In this document: positions 25,814 to 34,432 of the stretch, piece after piece
Numbering within the stretch: the stretch's first letter is position 1
How the letters are laid out: every line of letters begins with the position of its first letter
Source of the DNA: a bacterium
GTDB lineage: Bacteria; T1Sed10-126
Reading direction: 5' to 3'
Assembly: GCA_003554945.1 (NCBI GenBank)
Contig: PWHN01000057.1
Location: forward strand, 33,804-97,803
DNA length: 64,000 nt
The notes under the pieces: model-generated
Database searches by the model: none
Seen by the model: the letters and a program-made list of their open reading frames with translations, nothing else
Told to the model about the DNA's origin: nothing
Program-made: the position numbers and the translations under genes

Positions 25814-27108
25814 TCCGACTCGAAATCCTCTTCTATGCGCAATAGCTTCGGCTTGCGGCCAATAACATCCAGTTGTGAAATTTTGTCGACAGCGTCCTGA
25901 ATTGACCCCTCCCGAGCCCTGTGCGTGGTCAAGACAACGGGAACAAGCTCTCCGGCTGAGCGACCGCGCTGAAGCACAGTCTCTATACTGATTCGATGTT
26001 CCCCCAGAATTTTTGTTACTTTAGCCAGCACGCCGGGTTTATCAGTCGCATTCAGGCGAAGATAATAACGCGTCGAAAGCTCAGACGTAGAAACCAACCC
26101 CTCAGAGCTGTCGGAGTAATAAATCGACGGCTGTGAGTTGGGTTCCACTGTCGCCAGTGAGACAATATCCGAGACCACAGCGCCTGCCGTCGACGGCCCC
26201 CCGGCTCCTTTCCCATAGAGCATTGAGGACCCCGTGGGATCGCTCTGAATGTAGACGGCGTTGTATTCGCAGTTGACCGCCGCCAGAGCGGAGGAATCAG
26301 GGATTAAAGTTGGATGAACGCGAACATCAACTTTTTCTCCAATTTTTTTGGCAATACCCAGCAGCTTAATGCTGTAATTCAATCTCTCAGCGTCCTCTAT
26401 GATACTGGGCGTGATTAAATTTATTCCTTCCGTATGAACCTCTTCAACCGGGACGGGCATGCCAAAAGCAAGCTCAGCGAGTATCGTCATCTTATGGGCA
26501 CTGTCCCGCCCTTCTACGTCGGCGGAGGGGTCAGCCTCAGCATACCCCTTATCCTGTGCCTCTTTTAGCGCTTCCCCGAAGGATAATCCCCGGCGGGCCA
26601 TACTGGTGAGCATATAGTTGGTAGTGCCATTAATGATGCCATATATACACTCAAAATCAGCACCAACCATTGCCTCACGAACAGTGCGTATTATAGGAAT
26701 ACTTCCGCCCACTGCAGCCTCAAAACGTATCTGCGCAGAACTTCGAGAGGCATGTCCAAAAATTTTCTGGCCGTGATGTGCCAACAACTCTTTGTTGGCG
26801 GTAACAACATTAATTCCCCGGCCAAGTGCACTTTTTATCAAGTCCCCCGCCGGATTGATACCACCAATCAGCTCAACAAAGACATCCAGTTCAGTATTGT
26901 CGAGCATTTCCTCGGCATTAGTGAATATTTCACGATCAGTAAGAAGTTTCTCCGCTCCCGATGGTAAGTCGGGGTCAGCCGCTGCAACCAGACGCACCTC
27001 AACACCGGTTCTCCGGGCAAGTTTTTCCTCTTTGTCAATCAGTTGCCGGGCCGTGCTAAAACCAACTGTTCCCAGACCGGCGATTCCAACCTTTATCTGT
27101 CCTGTCAT
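25810..27108 (-). CDS. hom: Homoserine dehydrogenase
   Basis: Reduces aspartate semialdehyde to homoserine with NAD(P)H. 432 residues with N-terminal Rossmann GIAGLGTVGFSTARQL (8-23). Catalytic-domain landmarks are NVVTANKELLAHHG, FEAAVGGSIPIIRTVRE, GIINGTTNYMLT and YAEADPSADVEGRD. A C-terminal ACT domain (YYLRLNATDKPGVLAKVTKIL) supports feedback control. Stop overlaps the apgM-like start. Separated by 41 nt from the PfkB-type gene upstream. Confidence 0.97.
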   Translation of the reverse strand: MTGQIKVGIAGLGTVGFSTARQLIDKEEKLARRTGVEVRLVAAADPDLPSGAEKLLTDREIFTNAEEMLDNTELDVFVELIGGINPAGDLIKSALGRGINVVTANKELLAHHGQKIFGHASRSSAQIRFEAAVGGSIPIIRTVREAMVGADFECIYGIINGTTNYMLTSMARRGLSFGEALKEAQDKGYAEADPSADVEGRDSAHKMTILAELAFGMPVPVEEVHTEGINLITPSIIEDAERLNYSIKLLGIAKKIGEKVDVRVHPTLIPDSSALAAVNCEYNAVYIQSDPTGSSMLYGKGAGGPSTAGAVVSDIVSLATVEPNSQPSIYYSDSSEGLVSTSELSTRYYLRLNATDKPGVLAKVTKILGEHRISIETVLQRGRSAGELVPVVLTTHRAREGSIQDAVDKISQLDVIGRKPKLLRIEEDFESE

Positions 27109-27149
27109 ACTATCAAACTCTTTCGTCAGTATAAATTCGGTACAAAAAA

Positions 27150-28058
27150 TTACAAGTCAAAATGAGTTAGTCGAACAAATCTCTGGTAGCGTTCGTCAAT
27201 ATCCCATTCTTCCAGCTCCAGCAGCCGGCGGACACCAAACTCCTGGACAGTAAAGGAAGCAACAATATTGCCGTGAACCAGGGCATGTTTGAGCGCGGTA
27301 AAGTCATCGCTTTCAGTCCCGGCCAGATAACCCATAAATCCTCCGCCAAAGCTATCACCAGCTCCAGTCGGGTCTTGAACCAGACCGACAGGAAAACCGG
27401 GAAGAACAAACTGCCAGTCGTGACCAACCATAAATACACCATGTTCCCCTTTTTTGATTATAACTATCGACGGGCCTCGTTGACGCAATTTTTGGGCAGC
27501 TGTAATCAAATTAGCTTCTCCGGTCATCATTTCCGCCTCAGACGAGTTGAGGAAAAAAATATCAATCTGTTCCAGAACTCGATTGAGCGCTTCCGGTTTG
27601 CTGTCAATCCAAAAATTCATGGTGTCACAGGCAGTTACCCGGGTATTATCCATTTGTTCAAGAACAGAGAGTTGGATTTCAGGATCAATATTTCCCAGAA
27701 AAACGTAAGGAGTCTCACAATATTCCGGGGGCAAATCCGGATCAAAATCTGCAAAGACGTTCAATTCCGTCTTTTCGGTTTGCGCCTCAAGATCAGATTC
27801 ATAATATCCTTTCCAGCGGAAAGTTTTCTCATCCTCAATTACTTTAAGTCCTTCAAGATCGATACCGGACGCTTCCATCGAGGATAGCAACCCGCTATCA
27901 AAATCACCACCCACAACTCCAACAAGGTTAACATCGGCAAAACGACTGGCAGCCAGGCTAAAATAGGTGGCGGCACCACCAGGTTCCTCTTCAACTTCGC
28001 CGTGCGGCGTGCGGATTGAATCAAATGCAAGAGAACCGACAACAAGAACATCAGACAT
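27150..28058 (-). CDS. PfkB-family (ribokinase-like) kinase
   Basis: 302-residue sugar/nucleoside-type kinase. The N-terminal signature is GGAATYFSLAASRF, with an internal GVVGGDFDSGLL. The C-terminal anion-hole motif is DPTGAGDSFGGGFMGYLAG, whose Asp is the catalytic base. The substrate is not predictable from sequence; relatives phosphorylate adenosine, ribose, fructose or tagatose-6-P. Position directly upstream of hom-apgM-lysC makes it a second candidate for a pathway kinase, though adenosine-kinase-like activity is equally plausible. ATG start. Confidence 0.88.
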   Translation of the reverse strand: MSDVLVVGSLAFDSIRTPHGEVEEEPGGAATYFSLAASRFADVNLVGVVGGDFDSGLLSSMEASGIDLEGLKVIEDEKTFRWKGYYESDLEAQTEKTELNVFADFDPDLPPEYCETPYVFLGNIDPEIQLSVLEQMDNTRVTACDTMNFWIDSKPEALNRVLEQIDIFFLNSSEAEMMTGEANLITAAQKLRQRGPSIVIIKKGEHGVFMVGHDWQFVLPGFPVGLVQDPTGAGDSFGGGFMGYLAGTESDDFTALKHALVHGNIVASFTVQEFGVRRLLELEEWDIDERYQRFVRLTHFDL

Positions 28059-28201
28059 ATTTCAACAACTCCATTTTGTAAGTATTTGATGTAACAAAAT
28101 TAGTTGGACTGGCGTAAATAATTTGAATAAAGAGTAAGCTCTGGCGGGAGGGACAGGTCCACGGTAAAAAAATGTGGATGTCCGAAGCAACTATTTTTTT
28201 A

Positions 28202-28933
28202 TTAGTTCTCCACAGTACTTATCCAGTAGCTATCAATTTCGCCATCTTCTACCATTTCTTCAGCAAAATTTTCCGCCTGAGAACGAGTCGGAAATTCACC
28301 GACACGAACCCGATACCAGTCAGCATCTTCAATAGTTGTTTCTTCGATTACAGCCGGATAACCTGCTGCCTCGAGCCGCTCGCGTTCGTTTTCTGCCGAC
28401 TCCCTGTTTTCACTGGAAGCGACCTGAATCGTATGAAATTCACCCGCGATTTCAGGTTCTTCGGGTTCCTCAGGCTCTTCGGGTTCATCAATCTCCGGCG
28501 GTGTATCAGGTTCCTCTGGTTCTTCCGGTTCAGCATCTTCTTCCATAACAAGTCCCGGTTCCATCTCCCTTTCAACCGGGTCAACCTCTTCCGGCGGCGT
28601 CTCTTCATCAACCAGAATCGCCGGCTCATCTTCCAAAAAGTCTATATCTTCGTCTGGAATCTCCGGCTCTGCTTCAAACTCCGGTTCTTCCAGATCAAAG
28701 TCCTCCATATCAATCTCTTCTTCTTCAAGCAGAGCGGCAAGATCCTCTCCAGGCAGCTCCGGTCGTTCTTCCGCTGTTAACTCCTGCCCCTCTTCAACCC
28801 CCCAATTGTAACCAAGATAAAATCCGGCTCCAAAAAATACCACCAGGAAAATTGCGACACCGGTTAAAGCCCACCCCAGTGCCGTGGAACTCAGCGTCCA
28901 GGCTTCGCTCTCTCGACGACTATATTTAGGCAC
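28202..28933 (-). CDS. SPOR-domain membrane protein with acidic periplasmic linker
   Basis: 243 residues. A short cytoplasmic basic stretch (SRRESEAW) precedes a single membrane helix (about 18-45). A roughly 110-residue Glu/Pro/Asp-rich linker (repeating EPEEPEEP-type units) follows, then a C-terminal SPOR domain (FHTIQVASSENRESAENERE, then YRVRVGEFPTRSQAENFAEE) that binds denuded peptidoglycan. The GTG start has AGGAG 8 nt upstream. It likely acts at the division site or septal wall. It follows the HDOD gene by 2 nt. Confidence 0.9.
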   Translation of the reverse strand: MPKYSRRESEAWTLSSTALGWALTGVAIFLVVFFGAGFYLGYNWGVEEGQELTAEERPELPGEDLAALLEEEEIDMEDFDLEEPEFEAEPEIPDEDIDFLEDEPAILVDEETPPEEVDPVEREMEPGLVMEEDAEPEEPEEPDTPPEIDEPEEPEEPEEPEIAGEFHTIQVASSENRESAENERERLEAAGYPAVIEETTIEDADWYRVRVGEFPTRSQAENFAEEMVEDGEIDSYWISTVEN

Positions 28934-28935
28934 AG

Positions 28936-29832
28936 CTAATCACTCCTTTCAGAATCTATAACTAATTTAATCAATTCTTCCGCTTTGTCAATATTTTTCT
29001 CCATTTTACCGAGAAGCATTTCAATATCTTCTTCGTCTATATCAAGAACGCGCCAGACCTCTTCTTGAAAGTCCGGCGCCTTGTTATCCCCGGACCAACC
29101 GACGTCTTTCACCCGTGCCATTACGTCACCCACGTGGATGAAGAGGGGTAACTGTCGGTATTCTTCAGGTGCTTTCATAGGCGAACGATAATACCGTATC
29201 CCATTAACTATATTTTCGGGTAAATTCCATGTTTTCGTTAACCATGCCCCTATTTCCGGGTGACCGGTTCCAAGGGTTTCCAGCTCTGCCTCATACATTG
29301 AACACTGATTTTCTTCAGCATATGAGAGAATTTGTCTTAACTCTCCGGGAGCAGCGAGATCAAGAAGCATCTTACCTATATTATGAAGAATCCCTGAGAC
29401 TAACACCTCCTCCGGGTTGGGGTAGCGATCCCAGCGAGCAACAAGTTCAGCACCAATACCGGTGGCAATGGAATGTTTCCAGAGCCCGACCATATCAAAT
29501 CCAGGAACGCTCTTTGAGCTAAATACATCAAGCACAGAGGCACTGAGAGCAAGACTTTTTATGGCATCAAACCCAAGTATAACGACCGCTTCGGTTACAG
29601 TCGATATTTCTCTCGAAAAACCATAAAATGCACTGTTTACAATTTTCAAAACTTTCGCAGTCAACGACGGATCCTGTGTAATTATCCGGTTAACATCCTT
29701 GGCGGTGGTCTCGGGGTCCTCTACCAGACCAACCAACTGGGTAACAACCTCAGGCAGTGTTGGCAAGTTACTTACATTGCCAAACAATTCCTGGAATTTT
29801 TCGTCGCTAAACTGCTGCTCATTATCAGTCAA
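28936..29832 (-). CDS. HDOD-domain signalling protein
   Basis: 298 residues. The HDOD domain covers about 18-215: VSNLPTLPEVVTQL, DPSLTAKVLKIVNSAFYG and AVVILGFDAIKSLALS are characteristic. GILHNIGKMLLDL corresponds to the degenerate HD motif (H-N instead of H-D), so hydrolase activity is not expected. Such proteins act in signal transduction or chemotaxis-linked regulation. TTG start with a GGTGAT site upstream. Forms a two-gene unit with the SPOR protein. Confidence 0.9.
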   Translation of the reverse strand: MTDNEQQFSDEKFQELFGNVSNLPTLPEVVTQLVGLVEDPETTAKDVNRIITQDPSLTAKVLKIVNSAFYGFSREISTVTEAVVILGFDAIKSLALSASVLDVFSSKSVPGFDMVGLWKHSIATGIGAELVARWDRYPNPEEVLVSGILHNIGKMLLDLAAPGELRQILSYAEENQCSMYEAELETLGTGHPEIGAWLTKTWNLPENIVNGIRYYRSPMKAPEEYRQLPLFIHVGDVMARVKDVGWSGDNKAPDFQEEVWRVLDIDEEDIEMLLGKMEKNIDKAEELIKLVIDSERSD

Positions 29833-29916
29833 TTCAGTTCATCACCTTAATCCGAATTATTTACGGCACTAAAGTTTTGCAAGCAAGATAATCTATATCT
29901 TATTTTCTCATTTTCT

Positions 29917-30263
29917 CGAGCACTCAATCGAGCATACAAGGAAAAACCGTTACCAAATAGTGAAGATGTCTCTTTGGCCTCATACAGGGAGCTACCTGCA
30001 GGTGTTTTTCGGGATTATAGCCGGTTGCAGGCCACGATGGCCTGGTTTGCAACCGGCTATACCTCGGAGGTTGCCTGGACCATTTAGCAATGGAGGCTTT
30101 TTCCTGCCACGATATCTATGGAACTGTAACCTCCTGTACTCATAAAAATGTGCAAAGTAAACACACGTCCCGATAGGGACCGAGAATGAGAAAAACATTT
30201 GCAGGTGGCTCCTAAATAGCGTAAATTTACTCCTCATCACACTCTCGATTGAGTGTTCGGTCC
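29917..30263. repeat. 347-bp palindrome-rich element bounded by GAGCACTCAAT / ATTGAGTGTTC
   Basis: The ends TCGAGCACTCAAT (29916-29928) and ATTGAGTGTTCGGTCC (30248-30263) match the innermost arm of the MITE at 24368-24441. Inside, GGGAGCTACCTGCAGGTGTT faces an inverted ACATTTGCAGGTGGCTCC. A very strong hairpin, ATAGCCGGTTGCA...TGCAACCGGCTAT with inner GGCC pairing, occupies 30017-30060. A weaker GAGGTT...AACCTC stem follows. No protein is encoded. Either a transposable element without transposase or a structured RNA. Confidence 0.7.
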
Positions 30264-30329
30264 CCAAAACGGAGAAACCGTAAAACTTTAGTAGCAGCAA
30301 TACAAATGCTGTAAATGTTTCAGTATAAC

Positions 30330-30941
30330 TCAACGGGGCTCTGCTGCTTCAAAAAGCTCTCCACCGGGCTGCAGTTTATGAGCAACTTCCTCAGCTTTTA
30401 GCTGAAGGTGATCTAAACTACCGCTGTTATCCACAATCTCGTCAGCACGTTCACATTTTTCCTCAGCGGATAGCTGCCGACGGCGCCGCCTGTCAAGTTC
30501 AGCTTCAGGAATACGAACGCGCCTGTTCACAACTTCTTCAGAAGCTGTCACACAGACTATCCAGTGACAGAGCCTGTCCACCCCGGCTTCAAAAAGAAGT
30601 GGAGCATCAACAACGTAGAAACTTTCCCGTGGTCTGGAAACGATTTGTTTGATTTTTTCAAAAACAAGCGGATGAATTATATCTTCCAGACGCTTGAGTT
30701 TTTTTGAATCGGAAAAAACTTCATCAGCCAGTAGGCTGGGGTTAATGTAGCCCTCTTCATCAGTGATATAGGTGCCAAACTCATCCAAAACTGCCTCATA
30801 CGCATCATGCCCGGGCAACATTAATTCATGGGCCATCTTATCTGCATCAAGATGCCGCCCCCCCTGCTCGGCCAGGAATTTACTGAAAGTCGTTTTACCG
30901 CTCCCAATAGAGCCGGTTACGCCTATCACTGGTGTTGACAT
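30330..30941 (-). CDS. coaE: Dephospho-CoA kinase
   Basis: Last step of coenzyme A synthesis. 203 residues from ATG 30941, chosen for the AGGGAG 7 nt upstream. P-loop GVTGSIGSGKTTFSKFL (5-21), LDADKMAHELM and the lid/CoA segment FYVVDAPLLFEAGVDRLC, with VNRRVRIPEAELDRRRRRQ, are standard. Linked to polA through a repeat-bearing spacer, a pairing seen in several bacteria. Confidence 0.95.
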   Translation of the reverse strand: MSTPVIGVTGSIGSGKTTFSKFLAEQGGRHLDADKMAHELMLPGHDAYEAVLDEFGTYITDEEGYINPSLLADEVFSDSKKLKRLEDIIHPLVFEKIKQIVSRPRESFYVVDAPLLFEAGVDRLCHWIVCVTASEEVVNRRVRIPEAELDRRRRRQLSAEEKCERADEIVDNSGSLDHLQLKAEEVAHKLQPGGELFEAAEPR

Positions 30942-30999
30942 CTTGTGACTCCCTCTCAACAGCTTTCCGATCCTATAATCATTTCTTGAGTGTAAGTGT

Positions 31000-31178
31000 T
31001 TAGCGCCCCCAGTGTTATTGCGGGAACGTATGACGTCCCAGGGAACGAATAACGTCCCAGGGCTTGACCCGCTCCCGATTTATCTCCTCTCCCCCCTTTG
31101 TCTTTCCCCCCATCAAGGGGGGAAAAGGAAAGAGTTTAAATAATTATACCTGATTTGATCTACTAATATAAGGGGCGC
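31000..31178. repeat. Composite repeat between coaE and polA
   Basis: TTAGCGCCCCC at 31001 and AGGGGCGCTTA near 31169 form outer inverted ends; the latter runs into the polA stop. Between them lie tandem ACGTCCCAGGGAACGA / ACGTCCCAGGGCTTGACCCG words, then CCCCCCTTTGTCTTTCCCCC and TCAAGGGGGGAAAAGGAAAG. These match the order at 60-150. No gene is present in this spacer. Confidence 0.7.
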
Positions 31179-33812
31179 TTATTTGCTCACCTCGGCCCAG
31201 TTTCCTCCCACTTTCACTTCAACCTCAAGCGGAACTTCAAGTTCTACGGCCGCACACATTTGCTTTTCTACCTCAGCACTAACACGTTGAACATCTGACA
31301 GCTCGGTCTCCAGGAGTAACTCGTCATGAATTTGAAGTAGCAGATTGTGGTCATACTCGGCCAGAGGAGCTGCAAGATCAATCATTGCCTTTTTTATCAG
31401 ATCAGCCGCAGTTCCCTGGATCGGAGCATTTATGGCGCTGCGCCGCGCAAACTGCTGGCGGAAATAATCACCGCTGTTAATTTCAGGCACATAACGGCGG
31501 CGTCCGTAAAGTGTTTCTACATATCCTTTTTCGCGGGCCTGGTTGATGACATCCTCAATGTACTTCTTAACTCCCGAATAGCGACGGAAATACTTCTCGA
31601 TATACTTTTTAGCCTCATCCCGGGAAACACCTAAATCTCGTGCCAGACCATATTCGCTCAGCCCGTACGCAATGCCAAAATTAACCACTTTGGCCGTCCG
31701 ACGATCACTTTCCTCTACCTTTTCTATCGGCTTCCCGGTCAATTCTGCTGCAGTCAAACGATGAACGTCACGTCCCTCTTTAAAAGCATTTATTAGAGTT
31801 TTATCCCCTGAGAAGTGGGCCAGCAGGCGCAGTTCAACCTGGGAGTAGTCGGCCGCGATTAGAAGATAATTGGACTGCGAAGGTACAAAAGCCTCACGCA
31901 CCCGGCGGCCAAATTCCTCACGCACAGGAATATTCTGCAGGTTTGGGTTACTGCTGGAAAGCCGCCCCGTGGCTGTAACCGTCTGATTAAACTCCGTGTG
32001 CAAACGACCTGTATTTTGATTCACCGCTTCAACCAGCGGGGTCAGATAAGTGGAATTAATCTTTTTGTAACGGCGGTATTCAAGAATAATCGCCGGTAGA
32101 TCATGTACATCAGAGAGCGTCTGCAGACTGTCAGCATCAGTACTCGGCTTACCACTGTCCGTTTTGCCGCAGGGCTCCAGATCAAGCTTTTCAAATAAGA
32201 TTTCTCGTAATTGTTTTGGGCTGTTTAAGTTGAATTCTTCCCCGGCGCTATCATGTGCCTGCCGTGTCAATTTGGCCAGTTTAGCTTCCAGTTCATCCGA
32301 AAACTCATTGAGCTTTTGGCTGTCAATTTTGATTCCATTGTGTTCCATCCGGGCCAGTTCGCGCGCCAGCGGCTGTTCAAGCTCATCTAATATTTGTTTC
32401 TGTTTGTTTTCTTTAACACGCTCTGTTATCTCGTCTGCGACCTCTAACAAACTACCAAACAACGTCGCTCGCCACTTCAGCCATTTTCCCTCTTCATTTT
32501 CTTGCGGTTCGATTGGCTCTCCGCCCACCTGGCGGCGGACTACCTCCGGTAACGAATGGCCGGCCTCGGGCGAAAGCAAATAGGAAGCTAACTTAAGATC
32601 AATCGGCTTATTCACCAGTTTTGGCTCTACTTCAAGCTTAAAACCAAGAGCATAAAATTCCTTTATCCCGAAAAAATAACAGGAATGGTTTACCAGTATT
32701 TCCTGGACCTTTTCATACAGCTTCCGTCCCTCTTCACCCCTGACAACCGCTGCCTCCACCACCCCGTCCGCGGCCAGCATCAGATATACTGTCTCTGCGC
32801 TTACTATTTTTGTTTCTCCACCGTCTGTTTCAACAAATATCCCCCTGAACTCTCCTGCGCTTAGACGCCGCTTGAGCTCCTCTGCTGATACGACTGCAAA
32901 ATCAACTGTTCTTTCAGTTGTCAACTCTTCTCGAGAGCGAAACATATCCTCAATATCTCGTAATACAGAGTTCAGATCCAGATTCGCACAAAACTCTTTT
33001 AAATTTAAAAATTTCTCTTGCTCAAAAATACAATCTTCCAACTCAAAGTCAATCTCGCAATCCGAACGCAATTGCACAAGTTCAAAACTTTCTTCAAGTT
33101 GCTGTTTATTGGCTCGGATCTTTTCTCCCAGATGTCCCTCGATCGACTCGGTATTAGCAAGAATTGTCTCGACATCACCGTATTTATCAAGGAGCTTAGC
33201 AGCATAAGCGTCACCAATGCCGGCAACTCCGGGCACATTGTCCGCCGAATCTCCGGTCAGAGCGAGAAAATCAGAAACACGTTCCGGTGAAACGCCCAGC
33301 TCGTCCTCGACTCCACTTTCGTTTAGCAACTTAACGTCTGTTAGCCCTCGGCTCTGCTTAAGAACTGAAACTTTATCCGAAACCAGTTGAAAAAGATCTT
33401 TGTCATTACTGACGATAATTATTTCCCGGTCCTTTAGGTGTTTCCACTTCTCGACAAGCCCGGCAACCAAATCGTCACTTTCCAACCCCGGTTCAAGTAA
33501 AACGGGCACGTCAAGCAACTCAAAGATTTCCTTGATTAGACTAATTTGTGAACGAAGATCGTCAGGCATGTCAGGACGATTTGCCTTGTAGTCCTCAAAA
33601 AACTCGTGACGGAAAGTTGGCTCCTTGGAATCAAGAGCACAGACGAGATAGTCAGGTTCATAGCCCTTCTGGAGACTTATCAGGAAGCGGAGTAATCCAA
33701 ATACAGCGCCAGTGGGCCGACCACTCGAATCTTTTAACCCCGCCCTTTTCATAGCGTGATAACTGCGATAAATTAAATAATGTCCGTCAAGGATGAAAAT
33801 ACGTTCGCCCAT
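31179..33812 (-). CDS. polA: DNA polymerase I
   Basis: 877 residues from ATG 33812 (GGAGA 5 nt upstream; a GTG three bases earlier is too close). The 5'-nuclease domain (1-290) is complete with LDGHYLIYRSYHAM, DADNVPGVAGIG-type helix-hairpin-helix (SADNVPGVAGIGDAYA) and acidic ligands. The 3'-5' exonuclease region (about 300-480) looks degenerate. Polymerase motifs A (DYSQVELRLLAHF), B (RRTAKVVNFGIAYG) and C (LLQIHDELLLE) are intact. Repair and Okazaki-fragment maturation. Confidence 0.97.
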   Translation of the reverse strand: MGERIFILDGHYLIYRSYHAMKRAGLKDSSGRPTGAVFGLLRFLISLQKGYEPDYLVCALDSKEPTFRHEFFEDYKANRPDMPDDLRSQISLIKEIFELLDVPVLLEPGLESDDLVAGLVEKWKHLKDREIIIVSNDKDLFQLVSDKVSVLKQSRGLTDVKLLNESGVEDELGVSPERVSDFLALTGDSADNVPGVAGIGDAYAAKLLDKYGDVETILANTESIEGHLGEKIRANKQQLEESFELVQLRSDCEIDFELEDCIFEQEKFLNLKEFCANLDLNSVLRDIEDMFRSREELTTERTVDFAVVSAEELKRRLSAGEFRGIFVETDGGETKIVSAETVYLMLAADGVVEAAVVRGEEGRKLYEKVQEILVNHSCYFFGIKEFYALGFKLEVEPKLVNKPIDLKLASYLLSPEAGHSLPEVVRRQVGGEPIEPQENEEGKWLKWRATLFGSLLEVADEITERVKENKQKQILDELEQPLARELARMEHNGIKIDSQKLNEFSDELEAKLAKLTRQAHDSAGEEFNLNSPKQLREILFEKLDLEPCGKTDSGKPSTDADSLQTLSDVHDLPAIILEYRRYKKINSTYLTPLVEAVNQNTGRLHTEFNQTVTATGRLSSSNPNLQNIPVREEFGRRVREAFVPSQSNYLLIAADYSQVELRLLAHFSGDKTLINAFKEGRDVHRLTAAELTGKPIEKVEESDRRTAKVVNFGIAYGLSEYGLARDLGVSRDEAKKYIEKYFRRYSGVKKYIEDVINQAREKGYVETLYGRRRYVPEINSGDYFRQQFARRSAINAPIQGTAADLIKKAMIDLAAPLAEYDHNLLLQIHDELLLETELSDVQRVSAEVEKQMCAAVELEVPLEVEVKVGGNWAEVSK

Positions 33813-33837
33813 CACTGTCTCCTTTCAAAAAACAGTT

Positions 33838-33918
33838 GTAACTACTCACCTTATCTTTCCCCCTCCCCCTCACCCTAACCCTCTCCCCCCAGGGGAGAGG
33901 GGATAGATGAGTAGTTAC
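33838..33918. repeat. 81-bp inverted-repeat element upstream of pncC
   Basis: The left end GTAACTACTCACCTTATC and right end GATAGATGAGTAGTTAC are near-perfect inverted repeats around CCTCACCCTAACCCTCTCCC and AGGGGAGAGGGG. A 71-bp sister lies at 51147-51217, and a left arm alone is at 12994. It fills the polA-pncC spacer. Confidence 0.85.
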
Positions 33919-33925
33919 AAAAAGT

Positions 33926-34432
33926 TTAAATCAGTTCTTCAATTGCTCTCACTATACTTTTTTCTACACTCTTATTTCGTATTTGCGAGCGTGACCCAGA
34001 AAATATATGTTCAGTTACTCTACCTTTTGTTTGAACCCTGATGCCTATATAAACAAGACCGACAGGTTTTTCGGAACTGCCTCCACCGGGCCCGGCGATA
34101 CCGGTGACAGCAATACTTATATCCGAATCAATATTTTTTAATACCCCCGCTGCCATTTGAGCGCAGACCTCGCTACTCACCGCCCCATGTTCGTCCAGGA
34201 TAGCTTCATCTACATCGAGGAGATTTATTTTAACCCGGTTGGCGTAAGCAATTATTCCTCCCTGGAAATAAGCGGAGCTCCCCGGTATTGAAGTTAGAGC
34301 ACCGGCCAAAAGGCCTCCAGTGCAGGACTCAGCAACGCTAATGGTCAAATCATTATTACACAAAATAGCAGACAACCGTTCAGCCGCTTTTTTTATTTTT
34401 AAACCAAAAAATTCAGGTACCTGGGTCGACAT
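33926..34432 (-). CDS. pncC: Nicotinamide-nucleotide amidase (CinA C-terminal domain type)
   Basis: 168 residues. Deamidates NMN to nicotinate mononucleotide for pyridine-nucleotide salvage. VAESCTGGLLAGALTSIPGSSAYFQGGIIAYAN contains the catalytic Ser/Thr region, and SIAVTGIAGPGGGSSEKPVGLVYIG is the second conserved block. No N-terminal molybdopterin-like CinA domain is attached, as in stand-alone PncC. The start overlaps the rsmD stop (TGATG). Confidence 0.92.
   Translation of the reverse strand: MSTQVPEFFGLKIKKAAERLSAILCNNDLTISVAESCTGGLLAGALTSIPGSSAYFQGGIIAYANRVKINLLDVDEAILDEHGAVSSEVCAQMAAGVLKNIDSDISIAVTGIAGPGGGSSEKPVGLVYIGIRVQTKGRVTEHIFSGSRSQIRNKSVEKSIVRAIEELI

Noticed and set aside
33838-33918. 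Intrinsic terminator for polA or pncC
   Set aside because: The stem is strong but not followed by a T-run, and the same sequence recurs elsewhere with different neighbours, so it is treated as a dispersed repeat.
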